DNA of 64,000 bases from Heterohyrax brucei (Eukaryota; Chordata; Mammalia; Hyracoidea; Procaviidae): positions 67,754,351 through 67,818,350 of the forward strand of contig CM053162.1 of NCBI GenBank assembly GCA_028571685.1. Direction: 5' to 3'. The notes under the pieces were generated by a model, which did no database searches, had not been told where the DNA came from, and saw only the letters and a program-made list of their open reading frames with translations. A program made the position numbers and the translations under genes. Positions 1 through 10,376 of the stretch are shown here, in pieces. Numbering within the stretch: the stretch's first letter is position 1; the number at the start of each line of letters is the position of its first letter.

Positions 1-18
1 GTGTGTGTGTGTGTGTGT
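1..18. repeat. (GT)n microsatellite
   Basis: Uninterrupted GT dinucleotides run from the left edge, so the true length is unknown. Confidence 0.9.
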
Positions 19-29
19 ATGGACAGAGA

Positions 30-369
30 GTGAGAGAAAGACAGATTCATTTCAAGGAAATAGCACACGCAGTTATGGATTCTGAAAACCCTGCAGTCTG
101 TGGGTCAGATATCACGGTAGAGATTTCTAGGCAGCTGCTGGCTCATGTTCTAAAAACAGAAGTCAGAGGATGGTGTGTCAGATGTGGGATTCGGGGAGGG
201 AGAGCTTGGCCAGAACATCTGTATGTATTGGATGTTTGCCACAGTCCGTTTCAATTGGTTGGCTGCTTACAACAGATCACAAAAGGGGAAGGATTATATA
301 ATATCTGCCAAACAACTGAGAATTATGTCTTAGTTAAGTTGACACATAACCTTAATCATTACATTATTG
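30..369. mobile_element. LTR-like interspersed repeat, left edge of window
   Basis: The segment has the order 'tcaaggaaatagcacacgcagt', a 'gtgggtcagat' block, 'attggttggctgcttacaacagatc' type wording and a closing 'agttaagttgacacataac'. The same order of blocks recurs, diverged, at about 45050-45500. This resembles a solo LTR of an endogenous retrovirus, probably of the ERVL/MaLR class, but I cannot name the family. The 127-codon open frame over it has no recognisable domain and is chance coding through the repeat. Confidence 0.5.
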
Positions 370-1917
370 TATCATTGTATTTTTAATGCACAAATGATTT
401 CATCATTTAAGATTTTCTTTCTCGGTCATGAAGAGGAAATAATAAAATGAATTTTTAAAAATCAGACCTTTTACTTCTTGTTTATAACACGGTTGTTTGC
501 TAAAAATATGTATATGTATTACCTAAATCTACTTCTCCCTAAGACTAACCCCTACATAACGAGGAATTAGAAAATTCTTGTTTCTGGAACCAATTCAAAG
601 CTTCTTTAAATTCTTTCTTTTTTTTTTTTTCTTTTATTAAACTTAATACTTCTCATTAGCTAGTCACTCAGAACTATTCGTTTGCCACTTTTGCAACTAC
701 ACTTTTGCCAGACCCTCTTACTCTAAGTCATTTCATTTCATGGATTTTCAAGTAATAACAGTAATTTTTTTGAGTTCCAGAATTCATGAGGGATTTTTGA
801 AAAACTTCCATAGTCCTCACCACAAGTTGTTATCTTAGTGTGGTCCACGTACATAAAGATGTCTTTCTTTAGGACAAACACCGGATGCTCTCTCACTTTT
901 GTAGTTGTGGTCCAATTCTTTTATTTTTAAGGATGACACTTCCAAAAACAATGGCTTTTTAGCCACAATACATGAAATGCTTATTTTGAAATACTCATCA
1001 GCTAGTAAAAAGATGACACATAATCATTTAAACTGATTTCTTGTGGATGAGGAAAAAAATAATAAATTTAGGAAAAGTAAATCTGACTTCATTAAAAAAC
1101 TCTAAGCACTTCTAATGATAACAGTCATTAAATAGAAAATGGCTGATTTCAAAAATACTTTAAGTTGTTAAAAACAGTGAAAGTTTACCTGTTGTATATG
1201 ATTTTCCACTTTACTAACTTGATTATAGTGCAACAAAAGAATACTATTAGATTAAATTATAATTAATAATTCAACTCAATTACAGATAAACATTGGCCAC
1301 AAAATTGGTTTGTAAATAATTTTATGTCTGCCTTTCAGTTCTTTTATGTTTATGAATCCTTATCAAGTGTTTCTAGATCTCTGGAGTTCTAACAGCCTCC
1401 TCTTCCATTCTTTCCTACATCTCTTTAAATGATCTTTTAAATACAGAGTAGATGCATTCCTCACTGTTTTGTACTATGAATCGAGCTGTTTAATATCTAA
1501 CTCCTCCAATATGAAGCTCCATGAATGCAAGACCTTAAAGCAGTACAAAAGTGTTACTTGTGAAGAAGAAATGTTAAATGTCTTCAAGAGCTTGTGCTAA
1601 TAGTTTGGGTTTTACGTAGCAACAGATACTTTAACAAAAGAAGATTGGGAGAAAGATGGGTAAAAAAGGAGTGGAGCTTATTAATACTTTAAAAGGTCCT
1701 TTCTATGAATAAAAATAGTATATGCAAAGGAGCTGTAGAACAAAGGGACACCGTAAACACAAGGGTCGCAGGAAGACACGCATGTGCCAGTACATAGCGG
1801 TGATTGTGGAGACAGGCAGAGAGTGGAGTGGAGGTAGCGAGAAGGGGAGGGCTGCATATGTAATAGAGTTTGTGTCATTGCTGTCCCTTGACAGGAAGCT
1901 TTTGGGTGTTTACGTGG
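370..1917. other. AT-rich unique sequence, no gene seen
   Basis: This 1.5-kb stretch is AT-rich with short homopolymers (poly-T near 618). No long open frame, SINE head or L1 tail is visible. A short stretch near 1500-1540 ('aagctccatgaatgcaagacc') is faintly L2/MIR-like but too short to call. Confidence 0.55.
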
Positions 1918-2388
1918 TGTCTTAGTCGTCTAGTGTTGCTTTAACAGAAATACCACAAGTGGATAGCTTTAAAATAGTTCAGTAAGCTAACAGTCCAAAT
2001 TCAGGGTGTCGGCTCCAGGAGAAGGCTTTCTCTGCTGGTTCTAGGGGAACGTCTTTGTCATCAGTTTTTCCCTGGACTGGAAGTTTCTCCGGCACAGAAA
2101 CCCTGGTCCTTTCCAAGAGATGCACCCAGCTTCCGGGACTGCTTCTTGGTGGTATTAGGTCCCCCATGTAGACTTGCCTTCCCTGCCTTTATACTCCAAG
2201 AGGCTGCTCCAAGGTGCAACACAATCCAACACTTGAGTCCTGCCCCAGCTGCATAACTGCCACCCATCTTCCTTCGTTAACATCACCAATTCAGAGTTTA
2301 CAACATAAGTGAACATCACACAACACACAGCCCAGCCAAGCTGCTGCGCACATAGTTTGGCGGGGAACACAGTTAGAATCGTAACACA
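1918..2388 (-). mobile_element. ERVL-MaLR-like solo LTR
   Basis: The left end 'tgtcttagtcgtctagtg' followed by 'aacagaaataccacaagtgg' is the reverse complement of a MaLR-type LTR 3' end (…cttgtggtatttctgtt…gactaagaca). 'cagtccaaattcagggtgtc' and a GC-richer middle follow, ending near 'ggggaacacagttagaatcg'. No retroviral internal region is attached, so it reads as a solo LTR. A related forward-orientation copy lies at 13316-13808. Family assignment is from recognition. Confidence 0.65.
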
Positions 2389-2599
2389 TTGTCATAGCTG
2401 GTTGACTTGGAATTTGGATGTTGTACGGCTGTAATAGGACATGCTATAGACAGACCCAGTTAGGAAGCTGTGCAGTCAGGAGCAAAAGATTCTTTGTTTG
2501 TTTGTTACATTAACTTAGAAATAGTACAAATTGACAGCAGCAAAACAGATTCAAGACTGCCCTAGAGTATAGGGTAGAAAGTTGAGATGTTACAAAAGA

Positions 2600-3075
2600 A
2601 TCTGGGGCTTGTTTCTTGAGTGTGTTGATAGGTAATGAGTCAGTTCATCAGTGAAGAGTTGGAGGAGGTATTGATATGAAAGAGTAAGCGTGAGTTCCAT
2701 TTTTGATGTGTTGAATTTGAGTTCCTTTTGAAACAAATAATTAGAGATTTTAAGGAAGTAAATGAATATATGAGTATGAAGCCTAAGTAAAAGTTTGGGC
2801 TAGAGACGTGAAATTGCTGAGTTAGAGATGTAACTCTGTGACTCACTATTCTGCTAGTGGTTCTCAATGCCATGAATATGGATAAAATCAACTATGAGTA
2901 CACCAGTAGAATAGAAGAAGGCCTAAGATTAAATATCAGATTTCAAAGGAAAAAAAAAAAAAAGGCACTGAAGTTGTAAAAAGGAGAACCCAGAAAACAA
3001 GACAGAAAATCATGAATGTTCTGAGTCATGATATTAAAGGAAAACACATTTTTGAAGAATGGAACCATAAGATTG
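2600..3075 (+). repeat. Old, highly diverged interspersed repeat, family unknown
   Basis: The order of blocks ('gatgtgttgaatttgagttcc', 'ggaagtaaatgaatatatgag', 'gtttgggctagagacgtgaa') resembles a common ancient mammalian repeat that I cannot name. Diverged sequence of similar character may occur near 42770-43150 and 49960-50110. An A-rich run sits at 2949-2963. Confidence 0.3.
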
Positions 3076-3092
3076 TGTTGCTGGACTCAAGA

Positions 3093-3205
3093 ATTCTTAT
3101 AAAAGACTGCAAGTGATGGTCTGGCAGACTGGGGGATCCCCTGGGACCATGGGCCCCAGACCTGCTGTTGGCCCTGACCAGAAAACACTGCTGAGGCCAA
3201 CCGTG
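3093..3205 (+). mobile_element. L1 3' UTR fragment
   Basis: 'gaattcttataaaagactgc' followed by 'tggtctggcagactggggg' and 'gggccccagacctgctgttg' parallels the L1 3' UTR text at 5690-5790 and 57180-57240. It is a short internal piece with neither L1 end preserved. Confidence 0.6.
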
Positions 3206-3477
3206 ATGATGAGTGCTCAGGCTCGTTCTGTAAAGTTATAGCAGAGCCCTAAGGGGCTCAGGTAGGCTAAATGATCTTGTTTAGATGACAGTTCTAGGAG
3301 CAACGAAGGCAGGTACACAGCCGAGACTACTACCCTACTACCAATGAGTGAGAAGGGAGAAGGCTGGTGGGAAAGGGCTTAGGGCTGAAGGGGTTTATTA
3401 TTATAACTATTTGTATCAACATAGTAGCACTCATTGCTGAAATCCAGCTCTGCCTACTGATTGGTGATTTTGCCAAT

Positions 3478-3512
3478 GCCAGCCAAGTGCCGTCGAGTCG
3501 GATCCGACTCAT
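3478..3512 (-). mobile_element. Orphan SINE tail with 16-bp palindrome
   Basis: 'gccaagtgccgtcgagtcgg' continues into 'atccgactcat', the reverse complement of an AfroSINE-type 3' tail. Positions 3495-3510 (gagtcggatccgactc) form a perfect palindrome. No SINE body or tRNA head adjoins it. Similar orphan pieces lie near 7060, 30240, 45516, 56015 and 59571. Confidence 0.6.
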
Positions 3513-4150
3513 GGTTTTAGAGAAATCTTATACAATAAATTTTTGGGGACAGGAGGAAGGGATTGTCATGGGTCAAAAATGAGTTAAGATGGTTAAGAAG
3601 AGAAAATGGAGTGCTCTTACGGACAGGTCTTTGTTTTCTTTCTTTTGTAACATGGCTGAAAGAATCATGCAGATACTTTAATAGAGATAATCAGTGAAAC
3701 GAAGTTGTTTTGCTTAAATGAGAATATGTTTTGAAACCAGTGACCATGTTGAGAAGATCAGGCAAAAGAAACAAAAAATAGGAAATATAACTAAATTTAA
3801 AATGGTGTTGACATGATTAGTCTTAGAAGGGAGTGAACCCTTTATCTAAAAAGAAAAGGGAGAGAAAAAGGTAAATGGAATGAGAGATATGAAAAAAAAA
3901 TTACCATTGCAGACAGTGAGGAAGAACATGATGATGGAAATTAGTGGATTGCCAGTTGATGAGAATTTGATCACGAATTTGACGTGGAGACAGTGTGTCT
4001 TGTTTGTGAATCTCTCAGTGATTCGCCTCTCTCTGACTCTTTAGATAGAAGCATCAAGGAATGAGGTAGTTGAGCTTCCCCCCAGAAAGTTTTTATTCTG
4101 AAATTTGTAAGAAGGTGATGGCGGAACAAAGGATTTTAAGGTGCTGCTTT
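3513..4150. other. Purine-rich unique sequence, no gene seen
   Basis: The stretch is AG-rich with short A runs. No domain, SINE or L1 end is recognisable. Confidence 0.5.
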
Positions 4151-4254
4151 GGAACCCTGGTGGCATAGTGGTTAAAAGGTAAGGTGAGCTATGGCTGCTA
4201 CCCACAAAGGTGGGCAGTTTGAATCCAGCAGCTGTTCCTTGGAAGCCCTGTGAG
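4151..4254 (+). mobile_element. AfroSINE, head half (+)
   Basis: Starts with 'ggaaccctggtggcatagtg' (tRNA A-box region), contains 'gcagtttgaatccagcag' (B box) and stops after 'ccttggaagccctgtg'. The 3' tail is absent. It abuts a reverse-orientation copy, giving an inverted pair. Confidence 0.85.
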
Positions 4255-4257
4255 CGA

Positions 4258-4371
4258 ACCTATAGGACACAGTAGAACTGCCCCAAAGGGTTTCCAAGTG
4301 CCTGGTGGATTTGAATTGCCAAACTTTTGTTAGCAGACGTAGCACTTAATTACTATGCCACTAGGGTTTCC
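4258..4371 (-). mobile_element. AfroSINE, head and middle (-)
   Basis: 'tataggacacagtagaactg' through 'tttccaagtgcctggtgg' to 'actatgccactagggtttcc' is the reverse complement of AfroSINE from middle to tRNA head. The tail that should precede it is missing and the forward half-copy abuts instead. Confidence 0.85.
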
Positions 4372-5199
4372 AATTAGACCACAAGGGACCCCTTTTCTAT
4401 CTAACTCTTACCACTTTCATAAGAAAAATGAAAGGTCTGAATCTTCCCCCAGCATTATGTACAGTGGAGGCTCTTTGTTTCACTAGTGCAGAATTTTAAG
4501 AATATGCAAAAATTAAAAAAGAAAAAAAAAAGACTTTGTGGAAAAATAAGTTTTCAGTGTAAAATTTAATATAAAGAATAAGAATATTAAAAGAATGATA
4601 AAAATAAGCATGAAGCAAGAAATACATAAAGCTTATGTGTGTACAATAGAGGTCATGGAAACTAAAAATAATATGTGTAAAGAGTAGGAGTAACAAGATA
4701 AAATGGATAAAAAATTAAAATAAATTATATATGCTTAGAAATAAAATTTAAGAAAGGTACAAGTAATGTATGTAAAGTATCAAAATATTCTGTATCAAGA
4801 GATAGGAAGTTTAAAATTAATAGGTAGAATCTATGGAAAATTAAGAACAAGTGTGCAAATTACAAACTAAAATCCTGAAATCAAGGAGCTAAAGGAAAAA
4901 GTATTATCAAGTTCTTTCGAAGTTGGTAATTTTTTAAAAAATATTAAAGACATGAGGGAGGATGGGACGTACTTAGAATATGGAAAAAAAAGTTATTTAT
5001 GTGATTCCATAGGAAACCATATCTCAGCAATATCATATGTAAGAAACACCTCTGAGAGCTGTAAATTCTAAATCTTACCTTCTTGAATATGAGTCTTTGA
5101 CCTATTACTGCTTGTTTCTTAGCTTTTATGTCTTTTATCTACACTCTTCTCATCCTGTCCCAGTGGGATCTGATAACACAGCACAGGACTCTAATCTAC
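4372..5199. other. A-rich unique sequence, no gene seen
   Basis: Strongly A-rich on the plus strand (4500-5000). The 66-codon reverse frame here is low-complexity and poor in informative residues. No repeat family recognised. Confidence 0.5.
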
Positions 5200-6081
5200 C
5201 TAACAGGTTTAGAATCCCCATGGTATGCAAACAACTTATGCCCCAGTGTCGCACTGGTCGAGACCTGGTAATGTGAAGTGGATGATCTGTTTAGGCACAG
5301 CAGTTGGAGGTACAGAATGGCAGGGATGAGTGTATGGGGACCATGGTTTTAGGAGATATTTAAGTCAATTGGCACAAACAAGGTATTTAAGAAAATGTTC
5401 TGTATTATACTCTGGTGAGTGGTGTCTGGGGTCTTAAAAACTAGCAAGCATCAATCTAAGAGTCTCAAAAGGCCTCACACCACCTGCAGCAAAGGAGAAA
5501 GAAGAGCATTAAAGATATCACGGAAATAGGAGTCCAAGGGACGGAAATGGCCACATAAACCAGAACTGCACTAACATGAGACAGCGGGAACTAGATGGTG
5601 CCTGGCTGCAGCCAAAGATAGTATTAACAGGAAAGACAGCAAACTAAGAGTCCCCCATGGAGTGGGAGAAATGTGGGGTGCAGAACTGAGACTCTAGTGA
5701 AAAGACCAGATTGATGGTCTGACAGACAGCGGGGTTCTCAGACACGGCCCCCTGACTCTCTGTATGTCCAGAACCGAAACTACTCAGGAAGCCAAGTCCT
5801 CAGACAAATGTTGAACTGGTATATAAAACATAAAGTGATACAGGTGAAGAGTATGCTTCTTGGCTTGGGTGCATACAGGATCCTAACGGAGCAGTTGCTG
5901 TCTGGAGGCAGAATGAGAAGGCAGAGGGGACAGGAGCTGCCTGAATGGACAGGGGAGGTACAGGGTGGAGCAGAGGGGTGTGCCATCACACCGTAAGGAG
6001 AGCAGCTAGGGTCATATAACAAAGCGTATGTAGGTTTTAGTGTAAGAAGTTGTTTTGAATTGTAAACTTTCACTTAAAAAC
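5200..6081 (+). mobile_element. L1 3' UTR and 3' end
   Basis: Carries the ordered L1 3' UTR landmarks shared with 56640-57595: 'gtgagtggtgtctggggtct', 'ggcacaaacaaggta', 'aaaagaccagattgatggtc', 'cttcttggcttgggtgcata', 'aggggacaggagctgcctga', and a terminal 'ttgtaaactttcacttaaaa'. ORF2 coding is absent, so the copy is 5'-truncated within the 3' UTR, as is usual for L1. Confidence 0.8.
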
Positions 6082-6574
6082 ACACTGGAAAGAAATTACT
6101 AGATGTCTATAGACACTGGAGAGAGAGTCAGCTCCCAGTGGTCTAGGTTTATACTGCAGTCTTTACATCTTGCATGGATTTGAGAGTTGTGTCTTTTCAC
6201 AGCAGTAATCTCCATCCTCTTTCTAAAGCTCTTGGATGAGTGACATCAATACACATTATTTACCTGGGGGAAAACCTGTTCAGGCACAAAGCAGCCAAGC
6301 CAAGTGGCTGCAGCTGCTGCTCCATTAAGATCTGTCCCTAGAATTCACAGAAGAAAACACATGTAAATGGGCCGTGGATGAAAGGCAACAGACAGCAATG
6401 TACTTGCTTACTTGAAGCAGTTATCAGCAAGATCACCTGGCATCCACTCACAGAATCATCTCTAATTCTCATTAGTGACTCACCTGTAATGATGTCTCCT
6501 TCTGTCTATGCTAAATACAAAGGATCTCAGTGGCAGTGTTTTGAATATGTGGGTCACCTCTAAAATCTCGGTTA
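6082..6574. other. Unique sequence, no gene seen
   Basis: Mixed composition with only short open frames (61 codons at most). No repeat recognised. Confidence 0.5.
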
Positions 6575-6919
6575 TTTACACCCGACCACCACTTTTTGAC
6601 TTCATCTAGTACCTCCATTTCATTAATTTGTCAAACTCATCAAAGTTTCCAAAGCATCATCTACACGTTTTCCAGTCCATTGTACATGTTCATCTCTTCA
6701 CTTCCCGCACCCTCTTCTTTCCCCGCCACATCTTCTAAAATCTCTTTACATGAGTTTGTATCTTCAGCCTTCCTTCTGCTTACAAAAGATAATCTCTTCC
6801 ATCTCCCGTCTAAACATAATTACCATCTCTCTCTCCACAATGAAATTTTTCCTTTCTATTTTATCTCTTTGATCAATATAATAACATGCTGTAATAAATA
6901 CAATCTTAAAAAAAAAAAA
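6575..6919 (+). other. Pyrimidine-rich segment ending in AATAAA and a 12-A tract
   Basis: A polyadenylation-like hexamer at 6893-6898 is followed 9 bases later by 12 consecutive A residues (6908-6919). This is the layout of a retroposed RNA 3' end. The upstream text is C/T-rich and contains a 110-codon frame rich in Ser, Ile and Leu without any domain. It could be the 3' UTR of a processed pseudogene or a diverged L2 piece; neither is established. Confidence 0.35.
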
Positions 6920-7058
6920 CTCTTTTAAACCTAGATTGTTTTTCTACCAGACAGCTTCTTATTGTTCTATCCTTTTTATTGCAAAACTGTTTAGACTAAT
7001 GTTGCTCAGTTTCCACTTTCTTGTCCTTTGTTCTCTTTTAAAGTCCCCCCAGTCTAGT

Positions 7059-7096
7059 CACAAGTTGGATCCCACTCGACAGTATTTGGCTTGGCA
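7059..7096 (+). mobile_element. Orphan SINE tail (+)
   Basis: 'agttggatcccactcgacag' followed by 'tatttggcttggcagtc' resembles, in forward orientation, the same tail found reversed at 3478-3512. No SINE body precedes it. Confidence 0.4.
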
Positions 7097-8654
7097 GTCT
7101 AGCTTTGTCCCCACTGTGATACAGAGAGTCTCTTTAGAGGAAAGCCAATAAACACCCAGCCCAAGTTCCAACTGCTAAATCCATTCTTTCATTCCAACTT
7201 CAGTTCCCTCCCGGCAGCAGCTGTACTTGGTCATTTTCTTGTTTTTTGAAACATGTGAACCAATTAAGGAACAGCAACGGAACAAGAAAATGACCATTTT
7301 AACTTAGTATATGTTGAGTTTAGTTTTAAAAGAATGTATGTATAAATGTGTATTTCTGTATGACAGGCTCTGTGTTAGAGTATGTTATTAAAGTCATCAC
7401 CTTTGATCTGCTGGAGACTGCAGCTAAATGGGGTGTGCATGATAAACAGGACATGTTTGTATGTGCCCGTGGTTCACCCTAGAGTAGTGCTACAAGAGAA
7501 ACGTCCTGCCTGGTGATACGGCTTTAGCATTGTCTAACACATGGGGGTTGTTTCTTAGGAACAGAATATGGTGTAGATAGAATGAGAAGCAGTAAGGACA
7601 GAAGAGGGATGCCTGAGTACTAGTGACATGCACGAGGGGTGCACTCTAGAAAATTCCACACCAGTCTGTAATAAATGCTTAACATATCCAGTATTCACTG
7701 TTACGGAAACACGAGTAAATCGTAAAAAGAGGAACTGCCCATACATCTCTACTGCATCAGAACTGAATTTGGAATCAAAATTGTGTATTCATTAGTAAAG
7801 AATGTTGACCAGATTCAAATTACTATTTTTGTCTTAAGCCACTAGGTAAAATGACCAGATATCATGTTTGTCTACAAATATACATAGGTACCACTATGTA
7901 AGAATTACGGAGTGCAGCTAAAAATAAACTTTCACCCTTCTGCTTCTAGCATAAAATTACCCTTAAATTGAGGAGAACAGCAGATCCTAGAACTTGTTTC
8001 TTACCACCCTTGTAATGACAGGACCGTGATGGCAGTCTAATGACAGTAGTCCTAGGGACTCCATTCAGGGAAAGAAGGAAGAATTGCACAGTTATTTTAG
8101 CAAATAAGCATGCAGTTAATTATACCTCTTGGCTTCAATCCGCCTTTTTCTTGAATCTTGGAAGCTGAGTTCACACAGCTCATTAAAATAAGAAATTTTC
8201 TGAGTTTCAGTGTTTAAAAAAAATTAAAAAAGTGCAAAAACTCATCTAAACCTAAAGAGCTTCACATTCAGTGTAAAGATCCAGTAACTCTTTGTTGCCT
8301 AAACAAAAGAACAACTAACAATGAATTCTTACTGATGTTGCTGTTCCTACAGTTTTCCAATAAATTTGTGCTCACCACAATATTTGCTTCACAGATTTGG
8401 CTCAGTGTTAGCACTGCGGATGTTCTGTATTTGTGTGCCCTGCTCACGAGAATTATAATAGACTGTTTTTCCAGTTTGTGGTCTGATCAGAATGCACACC
8501 AATGTCATAAACGTGCCTAGAAAAGTATTAGGGATTTCAGAGACCCTGAGATAGCAGAACGCAGTGGATGTTAAAGGAGTCACTGAAAGCTTTATAGGGA
8601 AGAATTAAGAAAAAAAAAGCCATCAATTCTGACTTCTATCAGAACTACCTCAGA
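7097..8654. other. Unique sequence containing a perfect inverted repeat
   Basis: No coding gene or recognisable transposon. Positions 7228-7243 and 7281-7296 are perfect 16-bp reverse complements around a 37-base loop. The remainder is AT-rich with only short open frames. Confidence 0.5.
7228..7296. repeat. Inverted repeat, 16-bp perfect arms
   Basis: Left arm 'tggtcattttcttgtt' (7228-7243) is exactly complementary to right arm 'aacaagaaaatgacca' (7281-7296). The 37-base loop is unrelated sequence. No terminator, promoter or known MITE context is apparent. Confidence 0.85.
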
Positions 8655-8742
8655 AAGTTTTCAAGGAGTGCTTGGTGGATTCAAACTGCTGACCTTTTGG
8701 TTAGCAACTGTAGCACTTAACCACTCTGCCACCAGGATTTCC
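8655..8742 (-). mobile_element. AfroSINE head fragment (-)
   Basis: 'caaggagtgcttggtggatt', 'ctgaccttttggttagcaac' and 'ccactctgccaccaggattt' are the reverse complement of the tRNA-derived head. The tail half is missing. Confidence 0.85.
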
Positions 8743-9009
8743 TAGGAAAGAATAATGGAACAAGTAGGCAGCCGAGATCTTTTTTAAGGAAAACCTAAAG
8801 GGCAAAGGCCTATGCTGAAATTTCACAGAGAACAAATCATTTCCTAAAGTAAGAATGGCCCTAATCAGAAGTGAGATAGCCTTTGGGCAATAGCTGAATG
8901 TGTTTCTGCCCATAGTACCTGCCTGTACAAATAGTTTAAATAGGTGCAAATTCGCTCTCCACCTGCAGTATCAAGAAGCATTTGCCAAAAAAAAAAAAAA
9001 GGGCCAACC

Positions 9010-9345
9010 TTGCTGCTTGCCCAGAGCTGAACCCAGTGCTGAAGCCAACACTGCGGACGAAGAAGGGACTGGTCCAGGGGACACATGGTGATGCAGTAGT
9101 GTGTGAACTTTAGGGTTTAATAAATATATGAGGCTATCCTATTGGTTTATTTTTGGGGGGGAGAGGAGAGGGTGAAGAGGAGAGGACAAGTGCTGGCTGA
9201 GTGGATGCTGGAAGCAAAGAGTGAGCAGGAAGAATGTGCTGTCACAGGGGGAGGAGAGCAGACAGAGCTGTAGGAAGGCGGACGCTCAGAGCTTCACAGG
9301 GAAAGCTGGCTTGGGTTGTAAGCTTTTGCTTAATCACAACAACAA
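9010..9345 (+). mobile_element. L1 3' end
   Basis: 'cagagctgaacccagtgctg' (compare 57256), 'tatatgaggctatcctattg' and 'atgtgctgtcacagggggag' belong to the L1 3' UTR and match the copy at 37745-38032. It ends 'ttgcttaatcacaacaacaa', an A-rich L1 tail. A 14-A run (8988-9000 region) lies just upstream and may be the tail of another insertion. Confidence 0.75.
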
Positions 9346-9660
9346 CAACAAAAACAAGCTTAGATGAGGAAAGATTTGTCGTTGTTGTTTTGTTTGTTTT
9401 TTCCAGAAAAAAAAGATTACAGCAAGAGGAGAAGGGGACTATTAATATAAGGTCAATATTAGTATAAGGGTCCATTGTAATAGGTAAAACACAGAGACCA
9501 TGAGATCAACAAGCATTCCCAGAATTAAGTTTTTTTTTTTTTCTTTCGTTCTTTTTAATACAAACAAACAACAAGAGTGAAGATGTCGAATAGTAAACCA
9601 CAGGAAGTGTTATACTGAGATCAGCCTGTTCCAAGGGATAGACCCACCTGTTGGCTCAGG

Positions 9661-9768
9661 CCCAAACCCACTGCCATTGAGTCAGCTCCCTCTCATAGTG
9701 AGCCTAACTTACGGACTAGAACTGCTCCATAGAGTTTCCAAGGAGCACCTGGTGGATTTGAACTGCCA
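9661..9768 (-). mobile_element. AfroSINE (-), head missing
   Basis: Reverse-complement tail 'cccaaacccactgccattga', middle 'actgctccatagagtttcca' and 'aggagcacctggtggatttg' are present. The sequence breaks off before the tRNA A-box. Confidence 0.85.
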
Positions 9769-10302
9769 TGTAGAATGAGACAAAGTTCAAGGACTTGTTG
9801 GTAGAAAAGGTTGACTAAAGTTTGGCTAAAAGTATTTTGTTTCTGATTTATAAATAGAACTAGCCTTTCAGTTAATCTTTTATGAATCTAAGAATGGAAA
9901 TTTAGAGGATGTGTTTCTGGTCTTATCAAACATAAACATGGAAGCCCCAGAGTGGCTTATTAAAATCATAAGGGAACAAAAGGTTATTTGCTGTAAGTTG
10001 CTTTCCTGAACAAAGTGTGAGTGATTTCTTTAGACATTTCTGTTTTCCAGGGTCACAGCGTTCAGATAAACTCAGCACTATCACATTGCAAGGGTACCTT
10101 TAACATACCACACTAGATACTTGTAGAGAAATTTAGTAATTCTGAGGTGCCACTGAAATCAAACATATTCCTTGTTGATGTCCTCAGATGATAGAGATCT
10201 AATACACATCGACAGGTTCTGTGGAAATTGCTCTTGAACTTTTCTTACCTTTTTATTTACTGCTCTGTAAAATTAATATGGTCTAGGGAAAAGAAATGTT
10301 GT
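9769..10302. other. AT-rich unique sequence, no gene seen
   Basis: No open frame longer than 60 codons and no repeat recognised. Confidence 0.5.
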
Positions 10303-10376
10303 GGGCAGTTGTGTTCTGTCCTATAGCGTTGCTATGAATCAGAATTGACTAGATGACAGTATGTTTTGTTTTTTTC
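10303..10376 (+). mobile_element. AfroSINE 3' tail fragment (+)
   Basis: 'gtgttctgtcctatagcgtt', 'gctatgaatcagaattgact' and 'agatgacagtatgttttg' followed by T-rich sequence is the AfroSINE tail only. Confidence 0.75.

Noticed and set aside
3-386. 127-codon open frame at the left edge
   Set aside because: It starts in a GT repeat and runs through an LTR-like repeat also present near 45050. No domain is visible.
1680-1917. L1 3' UTR-like GA-rich stretch
   Set aside because: Only vague similarity in composition; no L1 landmark in the right order.
2800-2890. MER5-like hAT fragment suggested by 'ctagtggttctcaatg'
   Set aside because: Only about 15 bases match and the rest of the element is not visible.
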